The notes under the pieces are model-generated. The model searched no databases, had not been told where the DNA came from, and saw only the letters and a list, made by a program, of their open reading frames with translations. Made by a program: the position numbers and the translations under genes. Source: Phreatobacter stygius (lineage in GTDB: Bacteria > Pseudomonadota > Alphaproteobacteria > Rhizobiales > Phreatobacteraceae). From it: DNA of 64,000 bases. The stretch spans positions 5,159,001 to 5,223,000 of the forward strand of contig NZ_CP039690.1 in the NCBI RefSeq assembly GCF_005144885.1. The letters are read 5' to 3'. Shown piece by piece: positions 28,715 to 37,154 of this stretch. How positions within the stretch are numbered: the first letter of the stretch is position 1; every line of letters begins with the position of its first letter.

Positions 28715-28730
28715 GGCCGGCCCCTGTCCG

Positions 28731-29522
28731 TCAGTGGATCGTCGACAGGAAGGCCTTCAGGCGGGGGCTCGGCTGCGCGCCGAAGAACTGTTCCGGCGGG
28801 CCCCCGTAATCGACCATGCCGTTCTCCATCAGCATCACCCGGTCCGACACCTGCCGCGCGAAACTCATCTCGTGAGTGACGATGATCATGGTCATGCCGG
28901 AGCTCGCCAATTCGGCGATGACGCTGAGAACTTCGCCTGTCGTCTCGGGATCGAGCGCGCTGGTCGGTTCGTCGAACAGCATCAGCTCCGGGTTCATCGC
29001 CAGCGCCCGTGCGATCGCGGCGCGCTGTTGCTGGCCGCCCGACAGCTTCGACGGGAAGGCGTTGGCCTTTTCCGCGAGACCCACCCGTTCCAGCAGTTCC
29101 ATGGCCTTGCGCTCCGCCTGGTGGCGCGGCTGGCCGAGCACCAGCACCGGCGCTTCGATGATGTTTTCCAGGACGGTCATGTGCCAGAACAGGTTGAACT
29201 GCTGGAACACCATGCCGATGCGCCGCCGCTGGGCGACGATCCGGCGATTGCTCAAGGCAACGAGCTTGCCGTCCCGCGCTTCCTCGAAGCCGATCAGCGC
29301 GTCGCCGACATAGATCCGTCCCGCCTGGTAGGTCTCGAGCTGATTGATGCAGCGCAGGAAGGTGCTCTTGCCCGAACCCGACGGACCGATGATCGACATC
29401 ACCTGCCCGCGTTCGACCGACAGGTCGACGCCCTTCAGCACCTGATGCGAGCCGAACCACTTCTGGACATTCTGGGCGCGGACCAGCGCCGTCGGCGCCG
29501 GCATCGCGTTTTCGGTCGCCAT
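28731..29522 (-). CDS. Polar amino-acid-type ABC transporter, ATP-binding protein
   Basis: 263 residues with Walker [10 protein letters not shown] (about 45-53), Q-loop FQQFN, signature LSGGQQQR and FDEPTSALD. GlnQ/HisP-like. AGGAGG precedes the ATG closely. It is the last gene of the minus-strand unit SDR, substrate-binding protein, permease, ATPase; only 2 nt separate it from the permease gene. Confidence 0.9.
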   Translation of the reverse strand: MATENAMPAPTALVRAQNVQKWFGSHQVLKGVDLSVERGQVMSIIGPSGSGKSTFLRCINQLETYQAGRIYVGDALIGFEEARDGKLVALSNRRIVAQRRRIGMVFQQFNLFWHMTVLENIIEAPVLVLGQPRHQAERKAMELLERVGLAEKANAFPSKLSGGQQQRAAIARALAMNPELMLFDEPTSALDPETTGEVLSVIAELASSGMTMIIVTHEMSFARQVSDRVMLMENGMVDYGGPPEQFFGAQPSPRLKAFLSTIH

Positions 29523-29524
29523 CG

Positions 29525-30310
29525 CTACCTCCTATCGGTTGCCGGAGTGGCTCCGGCGCGCAGGTAGAACGCCGCGCTCTGTGTCCAGGTGGTCACCGGC
29601 TCGTCCAGTTCATGGGCGCGCAGCTTGGTCTCGATCACGCCCTGGACGAAGTTCCAGACCGTGGTCAGCACCAGATAGGTGATCGACAGCACGATCAGCA
29701 GCTCGAACGTCTTGAAGGTCGTCGCCGACATGCTCTCGGTCAGCTGGAAGATCTCCTGGACGCCGATGACGCTGGCCAGCGACGTCGTCTTCAGGATGTG
29801 GTTGAAGTCGTTGCCGAGCGGCGGAACGATCACCCGGGTGGCTTGCGGCAGGATGATCCGCCGCGTCACCTGCAATGTTCCCATGCCGAGCGACTTGGCG
29901 GCTTCGATCTGGCCGCGCGCGACGGCCTGGATGCCGTTGCGCACGATCTCGGCCATATAGGCGCCTTCGTGAATGCCGAGCCCGATCACTGCCGCCTGGA
30001 ACGAGGCTGAGATGGTCAGTCCGCCGACCGTCAGGTCGGCGAACCGGAAGAACCCGGCGGCGGCCAGGCCCGAGAAGAAAAACACCAGCAGGACCAGCAC
30101 CGGGATGCCGCGAATGAGCCAGACATAGAAGCCGCAGGCCCAGGCGACCGGCCTGAACCGCGACAGCCGGCCGAAGCCCACGAGGACGCCGATGACCAGG
30201 CCGAGCAGCATGGCCAGGACGGCCATGACGATGGTCTTGCCGATGGCCAGGAGATAGAGGTCCCCGGGATTGGTCAGCCGCTCCCAGAAGAAGGCCCAGT
30301 CGAAACCCAT
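29525..30310 (-). CDS. Polar amino-acid-type ABC transporter permease
   Basis: 261 residues. It is the only permease of this importer, so it probably works as a homodimer. The first membrane segment lies at about 20-45, and the EAA-type loop AYMAEIVRNGIQAVARGQ is followed by LPQATR. The stop of the substrate-binding protein gene is 1 nt from its start codon region, so translation is coupled. Confidence 0.88.
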   Translation of the reverse strand: MGFDWAFFWERLTNPGDLYLLAIGKTIVMAVLAMLLGLVIGVLVGFGRLSRFRPVAWACGFYVWLIRGIPVLVLLVFFFSGLAAAGFFRFADLTVGGLTISASFQAAVIGLGIHEGAYMAEIVRNGIQAVARGQIEAAKSLGMGTLQVTRRIILPQATRVIVPPLGNDFNHILKTTSLASVIGVQEIFQLTESMSATTFKTFELLIVLSITYLVLTTVWNFVQGVIETKLRAHELDEPVTTWTQSAAFYLRAGATPATDRR

Positions 30311-30311
30311 C

Positions 30312-31181
30312 TCAGAGTTCCGAGCCCTGCATGTTCCATTTCTCGATGAGCTTGCGATAGGTGCCGTCGGTGACGATCGCCTCGAAGCTCCTCTTCATGG
30401 CCTCGCCGAGTTCGCCATTGCCCTTTTGCAGCCCGATACCGGTCAGAATGAGCCCGAACGGGTTGCCTTCCGGTCTGAAATCATTCGGCCTGAGGCCGAT
30501 ATAATAGGAGGCGGCGGTCGTCGTGGTGCCGAGCACCTCGATCTGGCCGGTGGCCAGCTGCTGGAACGTCTCGGTCGTTGTCGGCAGAACGACCAGGTTG
30601 ATCTCCGGCCTGCCGGCCGCCTTCAGCCGGGCATTGGCCTCCAACGCCAGGGTGTGGATGGTCGTGCCGTTGGGGACCGCCATCTTGCGGCCGGACAGAT
30701 CATCCAGCGAGCTGGCCCGCAAGGTGCTGGTCTTGGTCGTGACGATGCGCTGGCCGGTCCGCGAGAACGGGATCATGTCGATGACCTCGAGCCGCTCCGG
30801 CCGGATGAACAGTTCCTGCATCAGCGCATCGCATTGCCGCGCCTGCAGGGCCGGAACGAGGCCGACAAATTTCAGCTGCACCCAGTTGACCCTGAGGCCC
30901 ATGCGCGCCGCGATCTCGGTGCCGAGCTCCACCTCGAAGCCGGTCGGGCGCTGCTGCGTGTCGTGGAAGGCGCGGGGCGGATTGTCGATGGTTGCGCAAT
31001 AGGTGATCGTGCCCTTGGCGGCGAGTGCGGCCGGCGGCGCGATCCGCTGCTGCGCGAAGGCTGCCATGATGCCGCCCGGGATCAACGCCGCGCCGAGCAG
31101 GGCGGTGGCGACGACGGCTCGGCGGCTTGCAAGGGTGCGCAAGCGTCCGAGCCGGTGCGAGAGCGAAGTCTTATGGTCCAT
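30312..31181 (-). CDS. ABC transporter substrate-binding protein (SBP_bac_3 family)
   Basis: 289 residues. A long N-terminal region with a twin-Arg-containing stretch (LASRRAVVATALLG) and cleavage near AFAQ (about residue 43) gives a periplasmic protein. The mature domain has ITYCATIDNPPRAFHDTQQRPTGFEVELG and the rest of the two-lobe fold. The family usually binds amino acids, but members also take opines and Amadori-type sugar-amino acids. The neighbouring SDR, FGGY kinase and HAD phosphatase suggest a carbohydrate-containing ligand (inference). Confidence 0.85.
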   Translation of the reverse strand: MDHKTSLSHRLGRLRTLASRRAVVATALLGAALIPGGIMAAFAQQRIAPPAALAAKGTITYCATIDNPPRAFHDTQQRPTGFEVELGTEIAARMGLRVNWVQLKFVGLVPALQARQCDALMQELFIRPERLEVIDMIPFSRTGQRIVTTKTSTLRASSLDDLSGRKMAVPNGTTIHTLALEANARLKAAGRPEINLVVLPTTTETFQQLATGQIEVLGTTTTAASYYIGLRPNDFRPEGNPFGLILTGIGLQKGNGELGEAMKRSFEAIVTDGTYRKLIEKWNMQGSEL

Positions 31182-31258
31182 TGTCTGTTTCCCCCGTTGT
31201 CATGTCATCTGCCGATCCGGAAGCCTGAGCGCCAACCTGCGCGAAATCCTCAGTCCGT

Positions 31259-31276
31259 GATCGAATATGTTCGATC
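31259..31276. promoter_or_regulatory. Perfect dyad upstream of the substrate-binding protein gene
   Basis: Arms GATCGAA and TTCGATC around TATG, about 80 nt before the start of the substrate-binding protein gene and just after the SDR stop. It shares the words ATGTTCGA and TCGAATAT with the dyad region at 32194-32206 in front of the DeoR gene, suggesting one regulator for both. Confidence 0.5.
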
Positions 31277-31316
31277 TCTGCGACGGCCACCGGGCCGGCG
31301 AGGGTTGCAACGGCGC

Positions 31317-32114
31317 TCACGTCATGTAGACGCCACCGGTGACGTTGACGCCCTGTCCGGTCATGAAGCGCGCCTGGCTGGAACAGAGGAACAGCACGAC
31401 GTCGGCGACATCCTCCGGCTCCTCCAGGCGCCCGAGCGGCGTCTGCGCCACGTAGTCTGAGATCACCCGCTCCGGTGTGACCTGCCGCAGAGCGGCTTCC
31501 CAGGCGACCTCGCGGGATTGCATTCCGGTCTTGACGAAGCCCGGACACACGGCATTGACGCGGATGCCGTGCGGCGCGAGTTCGCGGGCGAGCGCTTGGG
31601 TCCAGCCGAGCACGGCGAATTTCGAGGCCGAATAATGCGCCAGCAGCGGCGCGCCGACCTTGGCCGCGAGCGAGGCGGTGTTGACGATGCAGCCGGTGCC
31701 TTGCGCAACGAAATGGCGGGCTGCCACCTGGTTTGTCAGGAACACGCCGCGGGCATTGACCGCGAAGCTGAAGTCCCAGTCCTCGTCGGTGAGGTCGATG
31801 GCGTGCTGCATGGTCGAGACGCCGGCATTGGCGATGAGAATGTCGCAGCCGCCGAGCGTGTCGAGCGCGGCCGCCCAGGCGGCCTCGACCGATCGCCTGT
31901 CCCTGACATCGACAGGCAGGGCGATGGCGCCGTGGCCGATCTCGCCGGCGGTCGCCCGGGCCGCCTCGATGTCGAGATCGGCGATCGCGACCCGGACACC
32001 CTGGCGGGCGAGCGCCGCCGATATCGCGCGCCCGATGCCGGCGCCGCCGCCGGTCACGACGGCACGCCTGCCGGCCAATTCGGGAAAGACCGGATGGGCT
32101 GCGGCATTCGACAT
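31317..32114 (-). CDS. SDR family oxidoreductase, polyol/sugar-alcohol type
   Basis: 265 residues. TGGGAGIG cofactor motif, IANAG, catalytic Ser in NTASLAAK and YSASK are present, ending in GQGVNVTGGVYMT. It most resembles SDRs that oxidise polyols or sugars. It is first in the minus-strand unit and divergent from deoR, which fits a role as first oxidation step of the compound handled by the cluster (inference). Confidence 0.85.
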   Translation of the reverse strand: MSNAAAHPVFPELAGRRAVVTGGGAGIGRAISAALARQGVRVAIADLDIEAARATAGEIGHGAIALPVDVRDRRSVEAAWAAALDTLGGCDILIANAGVSTMQHAIDLTDEDWDFSFAVNARGVFLTNQVAARHFVAQGTGCIVNTASLAAKVGAPLLAHYSASKFAVLGWTQALARELAPHGIRVNAVCPGFVKTGMQSREVAWEAALRQVTPERVISDYVAQTPLGRLEEPEDVADVVLFLCSSQARFMTGQGVNVTGGVYMT

Positions 32115-32152
32115 CGCGGGAGGGCTCCGAGGAGGATGGGAGCACTAGATAG

Positions 32153-32208
32153 CAAACATAAATTGACATCAAGACGAAATTTGATGTTTGAAAATGTTCG
32201 AATATCAA
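32153..32208. promoter_or_regulatory. Operator region between divergent SDR and deoR genes
   Basis: An AT-rich island with two overlapping perfect dyads: ACATCAA (32166-32172) with TTGATGT (32181-32187), and CAAACAT (32153-32159) with ATGTTTG (32184-32190). Next to them is a near-palindrome around TTCGAA (32194-32205). This is probably the binding region of the adjacent DeoR repressor, covering both promoters. Confidence 0.55.
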
Positions 32209-32250
32209 CTAAGAGGAACCTCTGCCTGAGGCGCTGCCCACGGATTCGGA

Positions 32251-33111
32251 ATGGACGATCACGACAATCCCGCCGGTCCTGGCGTGCCCCATCCGGTCCC
32301 GGAGCGCGATCGGTCGCGCCTTCTCGGCCGGCAGCGCCACGCCCATATTCTCGATCAGCTGGCGGCCGCCGGATCGGTCACGGTGAGTGTGCTCGCGGAG
32401 GCGCTCGACGTCTCGGATATGACCATCCGGCGCGACCTTCTGGAACTGGAAGGCGAGGGGCGCTTGCGGCGCATCCATGGCGGTGCGGTTCCACCCGACA
32501 GCCTGCCGCCGGTCTCGATGGACAGCGAGGAACCGAGCTTCGACGCGCGCCTGCGCCAGCGCCGCGCGGCCAAGGAGGCGGTCGCCGCCGCGGCCGCCGC
32601 GATCGTCGCGAAATATCGGACGATCGCGCTTGATGTCGGCACCACGACCTTCCTCATGGCCGGCCACCTGAAGGGCCTGCAGCACGCCAAGATCTTCACC
32701 AACAGCCTGCGCATCGCGGCCGCGCTGGATGGCGTCGCGCCGGACGTCTATGTCGCCGGCGGCCGTCTGCGCCCCGACGAGATGTCGACCTTCGGGCCGT
32801 CGGCGGTCGCCCAGTTCGAGGCGTTGTGGTTCGACGTCGCTGTTATCGGCGTCTCCGGCATCACCGCTGAAGGCCTGTTCGATTATTCGTTCGAGGATGC
32901 CGACCTGAAGCGCGTCTACCTGCGCCGCTCCGGCCTCAAGATCGTGGTCTGCGACAGCGCCAAGTTCCAGCGCATGTCGCTCGTTCACATCGCTCCGTTG
33001 CCGGACATCAATGTCCTCATCACCGATGCCGAGCCTCCCGAGAGGCTGGCGGCTGTCTTGGCCGCTTCGCGCGTCGAGGTGCGCATCGCCAGGCCGCCGG
33101 CGGGCGCATGA
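32251..33111 (+). CDS. DeoR-family transcriptional repressor
   Basis: 286 residues. The N-terminal winged helix carries the DeoR signature (HILDQLAAAGSVTVSVLAEALDVSDMTIRRDL, positions about 32-64). The C-terminal sugar-phosphate-sensing domain has DVGTTTFLMA and the conserved VCDSAKF. Such regulators usually respond to a phosphorylated sugar made by the pathway they control, here plausibly the product of the downstream FGGY kinase. Confidence 0.88.
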   Translation: MDDHDNPAGPGVPHPVPERDRSRLLGRQRHAHILDQLAAAGSVTVSVLAEALDVSDMTIRRDLLELEGEGRLRRIHGGAVPPDSLPPVSMDSEEPSFDARLRQRRAAKEAVAAAAAAIVAKYRTIALDVGTTTFLMAGHLKGLQHAKIFTNSLRIAAALDGVAPDVYVAGGRLRPDEMSTFGPSAVAQFEALWFDVAVIGVSGITAEGLFDYSFEDADLKRVYLRRSGLKIVVCDSAKFQRMSLVHIAPLPDINVLITDAEPPERLAAVLAASRVEVRIARPPAGA

Positions 33112-33149
33112 CGCGCTGCCGGCGGCTTTGTACTTCAGGAGAGAATCCC

Positions 33150-33950
33150 ATGGTCTTTGAGTGTTTCGGCAGCAAGAAGAAGGTCGTCGTCGCCATGGCC
33201 CATATCGGGGCCCTGCCGGGGACGCCGCTTTATGATGCCGACGGCGGTATGGCCAGGCTGATCGACGGCGTGCTGGCCGATGTGGCCGCGCTCCAGGCGG
33301 GCGGGGTCGACGCCATCATGTTCGGCAATGAGAATGACCGCCCCTACATGTTCAAGGCGCCGGTCGAAGGCATCGCCGCCATGACGGCGATCGTCCAGGC
33401 GGTCAAGCCGGTGCTGAAAGTGCCGTTTGGCGTCAACTATCTCTGGGATCCGATCGCCAGCGTCGGCATCGGCGCCGTCACGGGGGCGAGCTTCGTGCGC
33501 GAGATCTTCACCGGACTGTTCGCCTCCGACATGGGCTTGTGGCAGCCCGATTGCGCCGCGGCCTCGCGGCTCCGGCACAATCTCGGCCGTGACGACATGA
33601 AGCTGCTGTTCAACATCAATGCCGAGTTCGCCCATTCGCTCGACCAGCGACCGATCGAGCTGAGGGCCAGGAGCGCGGTGTTCTCGTCGATGGCGGACGC
33701 CATTCTGGTCTCCGGGCCGATCACCGGCCAGCCGGCCGATCAATCGCATCTGCGCAGCGTCTGCGAGGCGGTCCGCGATGTGCCGATCTTCGCCAATACC
33801 GGCGTCAACATCGACAATGTCGGCGATATCTTCTCGATGGCCAGCGGGGTCGTCATCGGCACGCATTTCAAGGTCGACGGCATCACCTGGAACGCCGTCG
33901 ACGGCGCGCGCGTCAAGCGCTTCATGGATGTCGTCGGGGGCCTGCGCTAA
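33150..33950 (+). CDS. BtpA/SgcQ family TIM-barrel protein
   Basis: 266 residues. The N-terminal VVVAMAHIGALPGTPLYD, the internal FGNENDRPY and VPFGVNYLWDP, and the late GVVIGTHFKVDG are characteristic of the BtpA family (PF03437), which includes SgcQ of the E. coli sgc sugar operon. The biochemical function is not established. The fold is close to aldolases and phosphate-binding barrels. AGGAGAGAATCCC precedes ATG 33150. It sits between a sugar-responsive repressor and a sugar kinase. Confidence 0.85.
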   Translation: MVFECFGSKKKVVVAMAHIGALPGTPLYDADGGMARLIDGVLADVAALQAGGVDAIMFGNENDRPYMFKAPVEGIAAMTAIVQAVKPVLKVPFGVNYLWDPIASVGIGAVTGASFVREIFTGLFASDMGLWQPDCAAASRLRHNLGRDDMKLLFNINAEFAHSLDQRPIELRARSAVFSSMADAILVSGPITGQPADQSHLRSVCEAVRDVPIFANTGVNIDNVGDIFSMASGVVIGTHFKVDGITWNAVDGARVKRFMDVVGGLR

Positions 33951-34001
33951 CGCGCGGCGCTCGGCGGGCCCGCTCACCGCGACGAATTTGGCGGAACCGA
34001 C

Positions 34002-35510
34002 ATGACCTGCGTTCTCGGCCTCGATATCGGCACGACGTCGACGATCGGCATCCTTGTCAGGCTGCCGGATACCGTGCTCGGCCTTGCCTCGCGGCCGGTC
34101 ACGCTCCGGTCGGATCATGCCGGCTGGGCCGAGGAGGATCCCGAGCAATGGTGGGCGAACGTCCGTGACATCATCAAGGAATTGCTCGCGGCAACCGGCG
34201 TCGCCGCCGGCGATGTGGCGGCGGTCGGCACCACCGGCATGCTGCCCGCCGTCGTGCTGCTCGACGGCGAGGGCCGGCTGCTGCGGCCGAGCATTCAGCA
34301 AAGCGATGGCCGTTGCGGCGTCGAGGTCGAAGACCTGCGCGCGGAATGCGATGAGCGGGCCTTCATCGCCAAGGCCGGCAACGGCATCAACCAACAGCTG
34401 GTCACCGCCAAGCTGCGCTGGCTGGAACGCCACGAGCCGGATGTCTTCACCCGGATCGCCACCGTCTTCGGCTCCTACGACTATATCAACTGGCGCCTGA
34501 CGGGAGAGCGCCGGGTCGAGCAGAACTGGGCGCTGGAGGCGGGCTTCGTCGATCTCGCCAGCCATGAGATCGACGCTGAACTGGTTGCGCTCGCCCATGT
34601 GCCGCGCGCAGCCATTCCGGCCATGGCGCTGTCCCATGAGATCATCGGCGTCATCTCGGCGGCCGCGGCGGCGGCAACCGGCCTTGCGGCGGGAACGCCG
34701 GTGGTCGGTGGCGCTGCCGACATGATCGCCTCGGCGCTTGCCGCCGGCATCACCGGGCCGGGTGACGTCCTGCTGAAATTCGGCGGTTCGGTCGACGTCC
34801 TTGTCGCAACCGACCGGGCGCAGCCGGATCCGCGGCTCTATCTCGACTATCATCTGGTGCCGGGCCTGTTCATGCCGAACGGCTGCATGTCGACCGGCGG
34901 GTCGGCGCTCAACTGGTTCGTCCGCACTTTCGCTTCCGGCGAAGCCGCCGCCGCTCAGGCGCTGGGCCTGACGATCCATCAGCACCTCGACCGGCTGGCC
35001 GAGGCCAGGCCCGCCGGCGCCGACGGCATCACGGTGCTTCCCTATTTCCTCGGCGAGAAGACGCCGATCCACGATCCATCGGCGCGCGGCCTGATCGAGG
35101 GCCTGACGCTCAGCCACGATCTCGGCCATCTCTGGCGCGCGTTGCTGGAGGCTTATGCCTATGCCATCGCCCATCATGTCGAGGTCCTCCGCGACCTTGG
35201 CCATCGCACCGAGCGGTTCATTGCCTCGGACGGCGGCGCGCAGAGCCGGGCCTGGATGCAGATCGTCGCCGACGTGCTGCAACAGCCGGTCCAGCGCCTG
35301 GCCGGCCACCCTGGCTCCTGCATTGGCGCGGCCTGGACCGCGGCGATCGGCACCGGACTGACGGCCGACTGGTCGGGGCTGTCGGCCTTCGTTCGCCATG
35401 CCGACCGGCTGCAACCTGATCCGCGCAACGCCGAGGTCTATCGTCGCGGCTATCGCCGCTATCGGGAACTCTATGCCAAGCTCGCCACCATGCGTCAGGT
35501 CGCACCTTGA
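34002..35510 (+). CDS. FGGY-family carbohydrate kinase
   Basis: 502 residues, the normal length. The N-terminal phosphate-1 motif is LGLDIGTTST (about 5-14), the central domain has GGAADMIASALAAGI and KFGGSVDVLVA, and the C-terminal FGGY domain has SDGGAQSRAWMQIVADVLQQPVQ. It phosphorylates a pentulose, hexulose or polyol with ATP; the substrate cannot be assigned. It starts 51 nt after the BtpA gene and overlaps the next gene by 4 nt (TTGA). Confidence 0.9.
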   Translation: MTCVLGLDIGTTSTIGILVRLPDTVLGLASRPVTLRSDHAGWAEEDPEQWWANVRDIIKELLAATGVAAGDVAAVGTTGMLPAVVLLDGEGRLLRPSIQQSDGRCGVEVEDLRAECDERAFIAKAGNGINQQLVTAKLRWLERHEPDVFTRIATVFGSYDYINWRLTGERRVEQNWALEAGFVDLASHEIDAELVALAHVPRAAIPAMALSHEIIGVISAAAAAATGLAAGTPVVGGAADMIASALAAGITGPGDVLLKFGGSVDVLVATDRAQPDPRLYLDYHLVPGLFMPNGCMSTGGSALNWFVRTFASGEAAAAQALGLTIHQHLDRLAEARPAGADGITVLPYFLGEKTPIHDPSARGLIEGLTLSHDLGHLWRALLEAYAYAIAHHVEVLRDLGHRTERFIASDGGAQSRAWMQIVADVLQQPVQRLAGHPGSCIGAAWTAAIGTGLTADWSGLSAFVRHADRLQPDPRNAEVYRRGYRRYRELYAKLATMRQVAP

Positions 35511-36142
35511 GCCACCATGCCGTGGCCTGGGATATCGACGGCACGCTGGTCGATAGCGAGCCGCGTCACCACCGCGCCCTGGTGTCGGCGTCCAGGGCCT
35601 GGGGCGTCGATCTGTCCGATCTGTCCGATCAGGCCTTTCGCGGTGTCCACATGGGCGATGTCTGGCAGGCGATCAGGGCGCGCTATCCCGCCGGGCTCGG
35701 CCGGGCCGACTGGCTGGCCGCCATCAATGCCGACTATGCCGCAGACCCGGCGGCGATGATGCCGATGCCTGGAGCTGTCGAGACCATCACCCGATTGGCG
35801 CGGCGCGGCGTTCCCCAGATCTGCGTCTCCAATTCCAGCCGCGTGATCGTCGATGCCAATATTGCCGCGCTCGGCATTGGCGGCTGCCTTATCGGCTCGA
35901 TCAGCCTCGACGACGTCGCGGCCGGCAAGCCCGATCCGGCGCCCTACCTGGACGCCTGCCGGCTCCTGCATCTTGTGCCGCATCAGGTCATCGCGGTGGA
36001 AGACAGTCTGTCGGGCGCCAGGTCTGCCAGGGCCGCCGGTCTCTTCGTGCTCGGCTATCGGGCGAGTGTCGACATGCTGCAGGACGTCGATCGTGACACC
36101 GACGATCTGGCCGTCGTGCTGGATCTCGTTTCATCGCCTTAG
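35507..36142 (+). CDS. HAD-superfamily phosphatase, beta-phosphoglucomutase-like
   Basis: 211 residues beginning with TTG that overlaps the kinase stop, the only in-frame option that keeps the first motif. Nucleophile motif WDIDGTLVDSE (Asp9-x-Asp11), motif II SNSSR, Lys in GKPDPAPY and acidic motif EDSLSG. It likely dephosphorylates or mutates a sugar phosphate from the same pathway. Its stop overlaps the stop of the convergent CDF gene by 4 nt. Confidence 0.87.
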   Translation: MSHHAVAWDIDGTLVDSEPRHHRALVSASRAWGVDLSDLSDQAFRGVHMGDVWQAIRARYPAGLGRADWLAAINADYAADPAAMMPMPGAVETITRLARRGVPQICVSNSSRVIVDANIAALGIGGCLIGSISLDDVAAGKPDPAPYLDACRLLHLVPHQVIAVEDSLSGARSARAAGLFVLGYRASVDMLQDVDRDTDDLAVVLDLVSSP

Positions 36143-37026
36143 AGAACGACGATACCGGAATGTTTGGCCTTGTTCTCCGGCTCGACATGAATGGTCACCA
36201 GGGCGTCCTCGATCTCGGCCTTCAAGGCACGTTCGATCCGGTCGCAGATGTCATGGGCCTGCGACACCAGGGTCTGGCCGGGCACCACCAGATGAAAATC
36301 GATGAAGGTGACGCGGCCGGCCTGCCGGGTGCGCAGGTCATGCGCTTCCAAGGCGCCGTCGGCCTCGCATGAGATGACGCCGCGGATGCGCTCGAGCGTT
36401 TTTTCCGGCACCGCCTCGTCCATCAGGCCACCGAGCGAATCCTTCATCACCTGCCAGCCGGACCAGAGGATGTTGAGCGCGACGATGGCGGCGAGCAGCG
36501 GGTCCAGAATGGCCCAGCCGGTGACGATGGCGAGCAGCACGCCGAGCGTCACGCCAACGGACGAGACCACGTCGGACAGGAGATGGCGGCCATCGGCGAG
36601 CAGCGCCGGCGAACGCCATTGCCTGCCGCGGGTGATCAGCAGCCAGCACCAGGCGGCATTGATCAGGCTGGCGAGCCCGTTGACCAGCAGGCCCTCGAGC
36701 GGGGCGTCGAGCGCCTTCGGCGCCAGCAGTCCCGAATAGGCCTCGCGCATGATCAGGATGGCGGCCACGACGATCATCACGCCTTCCAGGACGGCGCTGA
36801 CATATTCGGCCTTGTGGTGGCCATAAGGATGGTTGGCGTCGGCCGGCCGCTCCGCCAGCCGGACGGCGAGGATCGCGGCGATGGCGGTCGCCACGTTGAC
36901 CGTGCTCTCCAGCGCGTCGGAATAGAGCGCGATCGAGCCGGTCATGCGCCAGGCGAGCAGTTTCAGGCCGAGCACGACGACGCCGACGACGAGGCTCCCG
37001 GCCGCCAGCTTGAGGGTTTTCGACAT
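36139..37026 (-). CDS. Cation diffusion facilitator (CDF) metal exporter
   Basis: 295 residues, six membrane segments followed by a cytoplasmic ferredoxin-like metal-sensing domain. YSDALEST in TM2 and HLLSD in TM5 give the Asp/His metal site, though the usual fourth ligand differs. HPYGHHKAEY is the family's His-rich loop. It exports Zn2+, Fe2+ or related ions by proton antiport. ATG 37026 is taken; a TTG seven codons upstream is possible. Confidence 0.87.
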   Translation of the reverse strand: MSKTLKLAAGSLVVGVVVLGLKLLAWRMTGSIALYSDALESTVNVATAIAAILAVRLAERPADANHPYGHHKAEYVSAVLEGVMIVVAAILIMREAYSGLLAPKALDAPLEGLLVNGLASLINAAWCWLLITRGRQWRSPALLADGRHLLSDVVSSVGVTLGVLLAIVTGWAILDPLLAAIVALNILWSGWQVMKDSLGGLMDEAVPEKTLERIRGVISCEADGALEAHDLRTRQAGRVTFIDFHLVVPGQTLVSQAHDICDRIERALKAEIEDALVTIHVEPENKAKHSGIVVL

Positions 37027-37154
37027 GGGTTCGGGCACCACCTGCAAGGGGGAGCGGCGCTATCTAGCCAAGTCGCGGCGCGCTGGCAAGCCATTCAAGT
37101 GATTGTATTATCTTGCAAATCAGTCGCAAGAGCAGGGTTGGCCGGCAGCGATGG

